From NCBI GenBank assembly GCA_031260095.1, contig JAIRKN010000081.1:1-7135 (forward strand): a DNA stretch of 7,135 nt, given 5' to 3'. The position numbers and the translations under genes are program-made. Position 1 is the first letter of the stretch. Every line of letters starts with the position of its first letter. This stretch comes from Tannerella sp. (GTDB lineage: Bacteria; Bacteroidota; Bacteroidia; Bacteroidales; Tannerellaceae). Below are positions 1 to 6,335 of this stretch, piece by piece. The notes beneath the pieces are model-generated. The model was not told the origin of the DNA. It searched no databases and saw only the letters and a list, made by a program, of their open reading frames with translations.

Positions 1-642
1 GTTTATAACGAAGACCCGCTGGAAGTGGCGAAATCTTTTGAAGACCACGGCATAAAACGATTGCATGTAGTCGATTTGGACGGCGCACGCGAGGGGCGGA
101 TTATCCACTACCGGATCCTGGAACGAATTGCCGCCAATACCTCCTTAGTTATTGATTTCGGCGGTGGCCTTAAGTCCGGCAAAGACCTTGAGATTGCTTT
201 TGACAGCGGGGCGCAGATGATTACCGGAGGAAGTATCGCCGTCCGCTCACCGGAGGTTTTTTATGAATGGCTCAAACGTTTCGGAAATGAACGTGTCATT
301 TTGGGCGCAGATGCGAAAGAGGAAAAAATTGCAGTCGGCGGATGGCAGGAAACAACGGATAAAGAGTTAATACCGTTCATGGAGGAATACCATCAAAACG
401 GCGTAACGAAAGCAATCTGTACGGATATCAGCCGCGACGGGATGCTGCGGGGACCATCCACTGCGCTGTATAAAAAAATAAGGGCAGCGCTGCCCGGTAT
501 TTACCTGATAGCAAGCGGAGGCGTTCGTTCGGTAAGAGATATCGAAGAACTAGACGAGGCAGGCATTCCGGCCGTCATATTCGGTAAAGCTATTTATGAG
601 GGAACGATTACCCTGAAAGAATTGGAACGGTTAAACACGTGA
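1..642 (+). CDS. hisA: HisA, ProFAR isomerase, 5'-truncated by the window edge
   Basis: This is the C-terminal 213 residues of 1-(5-phosphoribosyl)-5-[(5-phosphoribosylamino)methylideneamino]imidazole-4-carboxamide isomerase, which performs the Amadori rearrangement at step 4 of histidine synthesis in the cytoplasm. Reading frame 1 is open from base 1 ([17 protein letters not shown]...), so the GTG at 25 is an internal valine codon and not the start. About 25-30 residues are missing, including the first catalytic Asp near residue 8. Family signatures present are HVVDLDGA (about 64-87), DFGGGLKSG (about 163-182), the second catalytic Asp in CTDISRDGM (Asp codon 424-426), and the phosphate-binding ASGGVRS (about 511-531). 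The (beta/alpha)8 half-barrel repeat is visible as the paired GGG/SGG phosphate loops. The TGA stop lies 25 nt before hisF. The bifunctional PriA is unlikely given the operon setting. The family call is very secure. Confidence 0.97.
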   Translation, partial: VYNEDPLEVAKSFEDHGIKRLHVVDLDGAREGRIIHYRILERIAANTSLVIDFGGGLKSGKDLEIAFDSGAQMITGGSIAVRSPEVFYEWLKRFGNERVILGADAKEEKIAVGGWQETTDKELIPFMEEYHQNGVTKAICTDISRDGMLRGPSTALYKKIRAALPGIYLIASGGVRSVRDIEELDEAGIPAVIFGKAIYEGTITLKELERLNT

Positions 643-652
643 AAACAGAAGC

Positions 653-660
653 AAAGGAGA
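653..660 (+). promoter_or_regulatory. Shine-Dalgarno sequence for hisF
   Basis: AAAGGAGA ends 7 nt before the ATG at 668, good spacing for an SD. It is one of only two clear SD sequences in the window. A second ATG at 664, out of frame with hisF, lies only 3 nt downstream of this motif, too close for efficient use. The SD therefore supports 668 as the hisF start. Confidence 0.8.
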
Positions 661-667
661 AATATGT

Positions 668-1420
668 ATGTTAGCAAAACGCATTATACCGTGTCTGGAT
701 GTAAAAGACGGCACGACTGTCAAAGGAATTAACTTTGTCAATCTCCGTGAAGCCGGCGACCCGGTAGAGTTAGGTGCGGAATATAGTCGTCAGGGTGCGG
801 ATGAACTAGTCTACCTTGATATTACAGCGTCGCATGAAGGCAGGAAAACATTTACGGAACTTGTGAAAAAAGTAGCCGCTAACATAAATATCCCCTTCAC
901 CGTAGGAGGAGGTATCAACGAATTGTCCGACGTGGAAAGACTGTTGAATGCCGGCGCAGACAAGATATCGGTCAATTCCGCCGCACTGCGTCATCCTGAA
1001 TTGATTGACGAGATAGCCCGGAACTTCGGCAGTCAGGTCTGCGTGGTAGCAATAGATGCTCATCCTGAAAATAAGGAATGGATCTGTTACCTGAACGGAG
1101 GACGTATACCTGCTGATAAGAAACTACTCCAATGGGCCGTCGAAGCGGAAGAACGTGGAGCCGGAGAGATTTTATTTACCAGCATGGGGCACGACGGCGT
1201 AAAAAACGGATATGCAAATGACGCGTTATCTGTGCTGGCAGATACGCTTCATATACCGGTTATTGCTTCGGGAGGCGCCGGGAAGATGGAACATTTCCGG
1301 GATGTTTTTGTCAAAGGAAAGGCAGATGCTGCGTTAGCTGCAAGTGTTTTCCACTTCGGCGAAATAAAAATAGCCGGGCTGAAACAGTATCTCAGAAGTG
1401 AAAATGTAAATGTCAGATAG
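668..1420 (+). CDS. hisF: HisF, imidazole glycerol phosphate synthase cyclase subunit
   Basis: HisF is the cyclase half of the HisH-HisF complex. It uses ammonia delivered by HisH to turn PRFAR into imidazole glycerol phosphate and AICAR, linking histidine and purine synthesis. The 250-residue length is normal for the family. The two catalytic aspartates fall at their classic positions: Asp11 in RIIPCLDV and Asp130 in VVAIDAH. Phosphate-binding loops are visible as TVGGGI (about 78-83) and IASGGAG (about 199-205), and the DITAS segment is at 51-55. The residues GRKTF (58-62) match the conserved loop 1 region. The start is set by an SD at 653-660. HisH is not in the window and would be expected upstream of hisA. 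The gene ends with TAG, 50 nt before hisIE. Nothing looks degraded. Confidence 0.98.
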   Translation: MLAKRIIPCLDVKDGTTVKGINFVNLREAGDPVELGAEYSRQGADELVYLDITASHEGRKTFTELVKKVAANINIPFTVGGGINELSDVERLLNAGADKISVNSAALRHPELIDEIARNFGSQVCVVAIDAHPENKEWICYLNGGRIPADKKLLQWAVEAEERGAGEILFTSMGHDGVKNGYANDALSVLADTLHIPVIASGGAGKMEHFRDVFVKGKADAALAASVFHFGEIKIAGLKQYLRSENVNVR

Positions 1421-1443
1421 TTTTTATAAGAACAGTCCGAATA

Positions 1444-1472
1444 ACAGATAAAAATAAAATACAGATAAAAAT
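1444..1472 (+). repeat. Two direct copies of a 12-bp A-rich unit before hisIE
   Basis: ACAGATAAAAAT occurs at 1444-1455 and again at 1461-1472, a 17-nt period. The second copy runs into the hisIE start codon. There is no SD in the hisF-hisIE gap, so this A-rich unstructured stretch is the leader from which HisIE is translated. Whether the repetition has a function is unknown; it could be chance in A-rich sequence. Confidence 0.55.
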
Positions 1473-2067
1473 GGAATTGGATTTCAGCAAAATGGACGGT
1501 TTAGTTCCGGTAATTGTACAGGACGCACAGACAAATGTAGTGCTGATGCTGGGTTTTATGAACGAAAAAGCTTATCAGGCAACCGTCGAATCGGGAAAAG
1601 TTACGTTCTTCAGCCGTACAAAACAACGTCTTTGGACAAAAGGCGAAACAAGCGGCAATTTCCTGCATGTCGTAAAAATATTGGCCGATTGTGATCATGA
1701 CACGCTTCTTATTAAGGCAAATCCGGTCGGACCGGCGTGCCATACCGGAGCGGAGACCTGTTTCGGGGAATCAAACAGAGAAGGATTCTTTTTCTTACAA
1801 TACTTGCAGGATTTCATTACCCGCCGTTTCAACGAAAAACCGGAAGGCTCCTACACGACCTCCCTGTTCAACGAGGGCGTGAACCGGATGGCGCAGAAAG
1901 TAGGAGAAGAAGCGGTTGAAACAGTCATTGAGGCAACGAACGGAACCGATGATCAATTTATTTATGAAGCATCCGATTTGATCTATCATCTGATAGTCCT
2001 GCTGACCGGTAAAGGTTTCAGCATAGAGGATTTGGCAAAAGAACTGAAAAAAAGACATAAGGAGTAA
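1471..2067 (+). CDS. hisIE: HisIE, bifunctional PR-AMP cyclohydrolase / PR-ATP pyrophosphatase
   Basis: This fused enzyme carries out steps 2 and 3 of histidine synthesis: the C-terminal HisE domain removes pyrophosphate from PR-ATP, and the N-terminal HisI domain opens the adenine ring of PR-AMP to give ProFAR, the HisA substrate. Residues 1 to about 105 are HisI, with LGFMNEKA (27-34), FFSRT and LWTKGETSGN (54-63), the metal-binding DCDHD (73-77), and the zinc ligands Cys90 and Cys97 in PACHTGAETCF along with Cys74. Residues from about 108 are HisE, an all-helical MazG-like fold, with KVGEEAVE (143-150) and EASDLIYHL (166-174) as metal-binding elements. The 198-residue length fits the fused family. 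The start at 1471 gives the canonical N-terminus and has no SD. The stop is 5 nt before the next gene, whose SD lies inside the last hisIE codons. Confidence 0.97.
   Translation: MELDFSKMDGLVPVIVQDAQTNVVLMLGFMNEKAYQATVESGKVTFFSRTKQRLWTKGETSGNFLHVVKILADCDHDTLLIKANPVGPACHTGAETCFGESNREGFFFLQYLQDFITRRFNEKPEGSYTTSLFNEGVNRMAQKVGEEAVETVIEATNGTDDQFIYEASDLIYHLIVLLTGKGFSIEDLAKELKKRHKE
2059..2064 (+). promoter_or_regulatory. Shine-Dalgarno sequence for the ftsE-like gene, inside the hisIE 3' end
   Basis: AAGGAG forms the last two sense codons of hisIE (Lys-Glu) and lies 8 nt before the ATG at 2073. Overlap of the SD with the upstream coding end suggests translational coupling of HisIE and the ATPase. 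Confidence 0.75.
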
Positions 2068-2072
2068 TATAT

Positions 2073-2786
2073 ATGGAAAGCGAATTACTGGTTCAACTGG
2101 AAAATATAGAGGTTTGTCAGGAGGAAAACGTCGTATTGAGCGACGCTTCCCTCACCTTAAGTAAAGGGGAATTTATCTATGTAATAGGCAAAGTCGGCTC
2201 CGGGAAAAGCAGTCTGTTGAAAGCATTATACTGCGAAATACCGATCCGCCGGGGGGAGGCTTATGTGGCCGGATATGATTTGCAGAAGATAAAAAGACGG
2301 GAAGTTCCTTATTTAAGACGTAAACTGGGGATTGTCTTCCAGGATTTTCAATTACTGATAGACCGTTCCGCCGTCAAAAATCTCGAATTTGTGCTGAAAG
2401 CGACCGGTTGGCGTAATCAGAACGAAATAAATAAGCGTACCGAGGAAGTGCTCGAACAGGTCGGGATGCCTAACAAAGGATATAAGATGCCACATGAATT
2501 ATCAGGAGGAGAACAGCAACGCGTAGCAATAGCACGGGCATTGCTTAACACGCCGGAGATTATACTGGCAGACGAACCGACCGGAAACTTAGACCCGGAA
2601 ACAAGCGGACAGATTGTACAGTTGCTGCACGATATACGCCGTAAAGGAACGGCCGTCATTATGACTACGCACAATTATAATATAGTCACGGCTTTTCCGG
2701 CACGCGTCGTCAAATGCGAAAATGATAGACTTTATAATATTGAAGACGGGGATCCGCTCCGTTACGAAAACATCGGATACGAATGA
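2073..2786 (+). CDS. FtsE-like ABC transporter ATP-binding protein
   Basis: A 237-residue stand-alone ABC ATPase of the FtsE/LolD/MacB type. Visible motifs are Walker A GKVGSGKSS (39-47), Q-loop FQDFQ (Gln90), signature LSGGEQQR (143-150), Walker B IILADE with catalytic Glu168, D-loop GNLDPETS (171-178) and switch His200 in TTHN. Walker A ends GKSS where FtsE usually has GKST, a conservative change. FtsE with FtsX controls peptidoglycan hydrolases at the division site; such proteins are often annotated as cell division ATP-binding protein FtsE in Bacteroidetes, but no FtsX-like permease gene lies in the window, so the true partner and substrate cannot be assigned. The start is supported by the SD at 2059-2064. 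The gene sits between the histidine and lysine genes, 5 nt after hisIE and 50 nt before lysC. ABC ATPase is certain; the FtsE assignment is moderate, with LolD-like or MacB-like export ATPases as alternatives. Confidence 0.88.
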   Translation: MESELLVQLENIEVCQEENVVLSDASLTLSKGEFIYVIGKVGSGKSSLLKALYCEIPIRRGEAYVAGYDLQKIKRREVPYLRRKLGIVFQDFQLLIDRSAVKNLEFVLKATGWRNQNEINKRTEEVLEQVGMPNKGYKMPHELSGGEQQRVAIARALLNTPEIILADEPTGNLDPETSGQIVQLLHDIRRKGTAVIMTTHNYNIVTAFPARVVKCENDRLYNIEDGDPLRYENIGYE

Positions 2787-2836
2787 TTAAGGAATCAACG
2801 AAAAAGCAAAAAATATAAACAATTAAATTTTTACTT
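2787..2836 (+). promoter_or_regulatory. A/T-rich leader of lysC without an SD
   Basis: This 50-nt gap is about 80% A/T and has no SD at useful distance from the ATG at 2837. Its 3' part reads TAAACAA (2816-2822), then TTAAA, a T-run and CTT before the ATG. The lysA leader has the same plan. No TTTG/TAnnTTTG pair typical of Bacteroidetes promoters was seen, and there is no terminator hairpin, so read-through from upstream is likely. Confidence 0.4.
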
Positions 2837-4150
2837 ATGAAAGTTTTAAAGTTCGGAGGTACATCTGTAGGCTCGGCGCAGAGAATGAAAGATGTGGCCC
2901 AGTTAATTTGTGACGGCAATCAAAAAATCGTAGTATTATCCGCTATGTCGGGTACAACCAACTCTTTAGTTGAAATTTCGGATTATTTGTATAAAAAAAA
3001 CCACGATGGCGCCAATGAAGTCATCAACCGTTTATCCGACAAATATATCGGGGTTATTGATGAATTATACAGCACACAGGAATATAAAAATAAAGCCAAT
3101 GAGTTTATCCTGTCTTACATAGATTATATCCGTTCTTTGATCAAAGACCTCTTTACGTTGTTTGAAGAGCGCGTTATCCTGGCGCAGGGCGAATTAATGT
3201 CGACCGGCATGATGAATCTGTACCTGAATGAAACAGGCGTTAATTCCGTGATTCTTCCGGCATTGGACTACATGCGTACGGATAAGAACTCGGAACCGGA
3301 CCCGGTTTATATAAAGGAAAAACTAAATAATTTACTTAAAAAACATACGGGCGCCGATCTTTTCATAACACAAGGATTTATCTGCCGTAACGCTTACGGT
3401 GAAATTGATAACCTGCAACGTGGCGGAAGCGACTATACAGCCTCCCTTGTCGGCGCCGCTATACAGGCCGAAGAAATCCAGATATGGACAGATATTGACG
3501 GGATGCACAACAACGATCCGAGAATCGTGGAAAATACATCGCCCGTACGCTACCTGAATTTTGACGAAGCGGCAGAGTTGGCTTATTTCGGGGCAAAGAT
3601 CCTTCATCCAACCTGTATACTGCCGGCAAAGTTGAATAATATACCGGTCCGTTTACTCAATACGATGCAGCCGGATGCTCCGGGTACAACGATTTCCAAC
3701 GAAATAGAAAAAGGTAAAATCAAAGCGGTTGCCGCCAAAGATAATATCATCTCTATCAAAATAAAAAGCGGACGTATGCTGCTTGCAACAGGCTTCCTTC
3801 GCAAGGTTTTCGAAATATTCGAAACCTATCATACGCCGATTGATATGGTAACGACATCCGAGGTCGGCGTTTCGGTAACGATTGACAAACCCAAACATCT
3901 GGAAGAGATAAAGAATGATTTGAAAAAATACGGAACGGTGACGGTAGACAAAGAGATGGTCATTATATGCGTCGTTGGAGATCTCGAATGGGATAACATC
4001 GGTTTCGAAGCCAAAATCATATCCGCATTGAAAGATATTCCGGTGCGTATGATTTCTTACGGAGGAAGCAATTATAATGTATCTCTGCTGGTCAAATCAT
4101 CCGATAAAACACGCGCATTACAAGCACTAAGTAAACATTTATTTAATTAA
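2837..4150 (+). CDS. lysC: Aspartate kinase, monofunctional, AK III (LysC) type
   Basis: Phosphorylates aspartate to aspartyl-4-phosphate, the first committed step to lysine, diaminopimelate, threonine and methionine. The amino-acid kinase domain spans about 1-285: KFGGTSVGS (5-13), EERVILAQGEL (110-120), LQRGGSDYTASLVG (193-206), the nucleotide-site region WTDIDGM..NDPR (217-229) and AYFGAKILHP (249-258). Two ACT domains follow (about 300-437). RMLLATGFLRKVFEIF and IDMVTTSEVGVSVT (about 313-348) match the lysine-binding ACT region of E. coli LysC, so feedback inhibition by lysine is the likely control; this is inference by resemblance. There is no fused homoserine dehydrogenase: the protein stops at 437 residues, a usual length for monofunctional AKs. 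The ATG is chosen because it begins directly with the conserved MKVLKFGGTS. It has no SD. LysA follows after 43 nt, supporting a lysine/DAP role. Confidence 0.96.
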   Translation: MKVLKFGGTSVGSAQRMKDVAQLICDGNQKIVVLSAMSGTTNSLVEISDYLYKKNHDGANEVINRLSDKYIGVIDELYSTQEYKNKANEFILSYIDYIRSLIKDLFTLFEERVILAQGELMSTGMMNLYLNETGVNSVILPALDYMRTDKNSEPDPVYIKEKLNNLLKKHTGADLFITQGFICRNAYGEIDNLQRGGSDYTASLVGAAIQAEEIQIWTDIDGMHNNDPRIVENTSPVRYLNFDEAAELAYFGAKILHPTCILPAKLNNIPVRLLNTMQPDAPGTTISNEIEKGKIKAVAAKDNIISIKIKSGRMLLATGFLRKVFEIFETYHTPIDMVTTSEVGVSVTIDKPKHLEEIKNDLKKYGTVTVDKEMVIICVVGDLEWDNIGFEAKIISALKDIPVRMISYGGSNYNVSLLVKSSDKTRALQALSKHLFN

Positions 4151-4193
4151 ACGCAAGCCTGCGCAAGGTAAACAACTTTAAAATTTATTTCTT
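4151..4193 (+). promoter_or_regulatory. A/T-rich leader of lysA without an SD
   Basis: The 43-nt gap has TAAACAA at 4169-4175, then CTTTAAAATTTATTTCTT directly before the ATG, much like the lysC leader. A small CGCA/TGCG hairpin (4152-4163) has only four pairs and no T-run, so it is not a terminator. No SD is present. Confidence 0.4.
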
Positions 4194-5351
4194 ATGATCA
4201 AAGGTATTTTCCCCATCGAAAAATTCAGGCGGTTACAAACGCCGTTTTACTATTATGATATGGTATTGTTACAGGATACGTTGAATGTCCTCAAAACAGA
4301 GATAAACAAATACGGTTATCAACAGCATTATGCCATAAAAGCCAATGCTAATCCGAAGATACTTGCACTCATCGCAAAAAACGGATTCGGGGCCGATTGT
4401 GTAAGCGGAGGAGAAGTACAGGCTGCTTTAAACGCCGGATTTCCCGCATATGGGATAGTCTTTGCCGGTGTAGGAAAAGCCGATTGGGAAATCAACCTCG
4501 GACTGGATCATGACATCGCCTGCTTCAATGTCGAATCGTTAGCAGAACTGGAAGTCATCAATTCGTTGGCCGAAGCAAAGAATAAAACCGCAACCGTAGC
4601 CTTACGTGTCAATCCGAATGTGGATGCGCATACACATGCAAAGATCACCACCGGATTGCAGGAAAATAAATTCGGGATAAACCTGAGCCTGCTCAACGGT
4701 GTTCTCGACGCATTATTCAAAATGAACCATGTCCGTTTCGCGGGACTCCACTTCCATATCGGGTCGCAGATTACCGATCTTTCCGCTTTCCGCAATCTGT
4801 GTATACGCGCCAACGAGTTGCAGGACGAACTCGAAGCCCGCGATATTGAAATCGACCATCTCAACTTCGGCGGCGGACTTGCTATTGATTATTTTCACCC
4901 AAACCGGTTGCCCGTACCCGAATTTAAAGATTATTTCGCCCTATTCCATAAATTCGTAAAACCGAGGGAAGGGCAGCAGATCCATTTTGAACTCGGACGT
5001 TCCGTAGTAGGACAATGCGGAAGCCTGATCTCTAAAGTCTTGTATGTGAAAAAAGGAGAAACAAAACAGTTTGCGATCCTCGACGCAGGCTTTACCGACC
5101 TGATACGCCCGGCCATGTATGGCGCTTATCATCATCCGGAAAACATTACAAGCGACGAGCCGTATGAAATATATGATATTGTAGGACCTATATGCGAATC
5201 ATCGGATGTTTTCAATAAGGATATCGAAGTAAACAAAGTACGTCGCAATGACCTGATAGCGTTTCGTTCCGCAGGAGCTTACGGTGAAATCATGGCTTCG
5301 CAATACAACTGCCGCGCATTGCCGAAAAGTTATTTCTCCAACGAATTATAA
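4194..5351 (+). CDS. lysA: Diaminopimelate decarboxylase, PLP-dependent
   Basis: Converts meso-diaminopimelate to L-lysine and CO2, the last step of lysine synthesis. It is a fold-III PLP enzyme with an N-terminal alanine-racemase-like barrel and C-terminal beta domain. PLP Lys49 lies in HYAIKANANP. Other marks are GADCVSGGE (66-74), HFHIGSQ (186-192), the phosphate-binding NFGGGL (224-229), the FELGRS segment (265-270), DAGF (297-300), RPAMYGAYH (305-313), the active-site Cys334 in GPICESSD, and GAYGEIMASQYN (361-372). At 385 residues it is shorter than many LysA proteins (about 410-420) but complete. Two motifs differ from the common form: ELGR for EPGR and CESSD for CESGD. Related ornithine/arginine or carboxynorspermidine decarboxylases are alternatives, but the CES and GAYG motifs and the lysC neighbour favour LysA. 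The start is 43 nt after lysC and gives a normal N-terminus. Confidence 0.95.
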   Translation: MIKGIFPIEKFRRLQTPFYYYDMVLLQDTLNVLKTEINKYGYQQHYAIKANANPKILALIAKNGFGADCVSGGEVQAALNAGFPAYGIVFAGVGKADWEINLGLDHDIACFNVESLAELEVINSLAEAKNKTATVALRVNPNVDAHTHAKITTGLQENKFGINLSLLNGVLDALFKMNHVRFAGLHFHIGSQITDLSAFRNLCIRANELQDELEARDIEIDHLNFGGGLAIDYFHPNRLPVPEFKDYFALFHKFVKPREGQQIHFELGRSVVGQCGSLISKVLYVKKGETKQFAILDAGFTDLIRPAMYGAYHHPENITSDEPYEIYDIVGPICESSDVFNKDIEVNKVRRNDLIAFRSAGAYGEIMASQYNCRALPKSYFSNEL

Positions 5352-5353
5352 AG

Positions 5354-6262
5354 ATGCGAAAAAATACAATCCGGCAACAGCATCCGAAAGAAACGCCGGA
5401 AGGTAGAAAAAGTATCGTAAAAGAAATCAATACGTTGCTACCCTACCTTCTTCAGTGGCTCAAGCAACAAAGCCGGACATCGGTCAAAGGGCTATTACGG
5501 CGCGGACAGGTATGGGTCAATGCGACTCCCTCCACTCATTTCAACACCCCGTTGCATCCGGGAGATGAAGTATTCATCTGTCACGACAAAGCGCCCGTAC
5601 CTTTTAATCATCCGCAATTAAAGATTGTATGGGAAGATGAGGATCTCATCGTCGTAAATAAGAAAGAAGGACTGCTTTCCGTTTCCGATTCTCCCTCACA
5701 GGAACGTACGGCATGGTTTCTACTCTCACAACATGTGAAAAAGACCGACCCGCGAAACAAAATATTCATATTGCATCGTTTAGACAAAGGTACATCCGGG
5801 CTGATGATGTTTGCACGCAACAGGAATATACAGGAATATCTGCGTTCGAACTGGCACGAAACGATCACCCGCCGCTCCTACGTTGCCGTAGTAGAAGGAA
5901 CGCCTGAAATCAGTGAAGATACGATCATAACTTATCTTGCGGAAAACAAACAGATGAAAGTATACTGCACCGACCCCCAACACGGAAAAAAGGCCGTGTC
6001 GCATTATCGCGTACTAAAAAGTAATGACGTCTGTTCGCTCATAGAATTTGAACTCGAAACCGGACGCAAAAATCAGATACGCGCCCAAATGGAATATATC
6101 GGACATCCGGTTGCCGGAGACCCGAAATACGGGGCGCAGACCGACCCCGCCGGACGATTAATGCTGCATGCCCGGCGTTTATTTTTCAGACATCCGGCCA
6201 CCGGTGAACAATTATGTTTCGAAACCCCGGTTCCGAAACAATTCAACGAACTGCTAAAATAA
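5354..6262 (+). CDS. RluA-family pseudouridine synthase
   Basis: Isomerises specific uridines in rRNA or tRNA to pseudouridine in the cytoplasm. Residues 1-24 are a basic, polar N-terminal extension. Residues about 25-78 resemble an S4-like RNA-binding domain (helix TSVKGLLRRGQVWVN, then HPGDEVFI). The catalytic domain follows: IVWEDEDLIVVNKKEGLLS (91-109), motif II HRLDKGTSGL (141-150) with catalytic Asp144, RRSYVAVVEG (173-182), ETGRKNQIR (235-243), GHPVAGDPKYG (250-260) and LHA (271-273). The RLDK motif and order of blocks are RluA/RluC/RluD type rather than RsuA type. The target uridine cannot be read from sequence; several paralogues are usual per genome, so no symbol is given. The ATG lies 2 nt after the lysA stop without an SD, which suggests translational coupling to lysA. 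The 302-residue length is typical. Confidence 0.94.
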   Translation: MRKNTIRQQHPKETPEGRKSIVKEINTLLPYLLQWLKQQSRTSVKGLLRRGQVWVNATPSTHFNTPLHPGDEVFICHDKAPVPFNHPQLKIVWEDEDLIVVNKKEGLLSVSDSPSQERTAWFLLSQHVKKTDPRNKIFILHRLDKGTSGLMMFARNRNIQEYLRSNWHETITRRSYVAVVEGTPEISEDTIITYLAENKQMKVYCTDPQHGKKAVSHYRVLKSNDVCSLIEFELETGRKNQIRAQMEYIGHPVAGDPKYGAQTDPAGRLMLHARRLFFRHPATGEQLCFETPVPKQFNELLK

Positions 6263-6269
6263 CGATTGC

Positions 6270-6335
6270 ATGATGACAAACATTCTGAAACCATTCTCAA
6301 GTAGTATCCTGATCCTTCTCGCAGGTCTGTCGTGC
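6270..6335 (+). other. Lipoprotein signal peptide of ApbE, Cys22 as candidate lipidated residue
   Basis: Codons 1-22 encode a lysine-containing N-region, the hydrophobic run SSILILLAGL and then Ser-Cys. The lipobox is atypical because Gly and Leu occupy the -3 and -2 places, where Leu and Ala/Ser are usual; Ser at -1 is acceptable. Residues after Cys22 (TPHGKQYYEES) show no clear acidic surface-export signal of the Bacteroidetes kind directly after the Cys, which fits retention in the periplasm. This is inference from composition. Confidence 0.6.

Noticed and set aside
25..642. GTG at 25 as a possible hisA start
   Set aside because: The frame is open to base 1 and the residues before it (VYNEDPLE) match the normal HisA sequence, so the gene continues upstream of the window.
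2725..2742. TATAAT-like sequence near the ftsE-like gene end as a promoter for lysC
   Set aside because: Bacteroidetes promoters use a different -7/-33 consensus, no matching -33 element was seen, and the sequence is coding.
3385..3399. CCGTAA-CGC-TTACGG palindrome
   Set aside because: A short in-gene inverted repeat in lysC; with one copy and no regulatory context, chance is the simplest explanation.
3805..3826. Near-perfect inverted repeat GGTTTTCGAA/TTCGAAACC
   Set aside because: It lies within the ACT-domain coding part of lysC (KVFEIFET) and the symmetry follows from Phe/Glu codons; there is no gene boundary or T-run to give it a role.
4152..4163. CGCA-AGCC-TGCG hairpin in the lysC-lysA gap as a terminator
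   Set aside because: The stem has only four pairs and no T-run follows directly; the A/T-rich stretch downstream is the lysA leader.
4508..4864. 118-codon minus-strand open frame inside lysA
   Set aside because: It lies entirely opposite a well-conserved gene, is rich in Ser/Arg/Cys as expected of an antisense reading, and has no recognisable domain or start signal.
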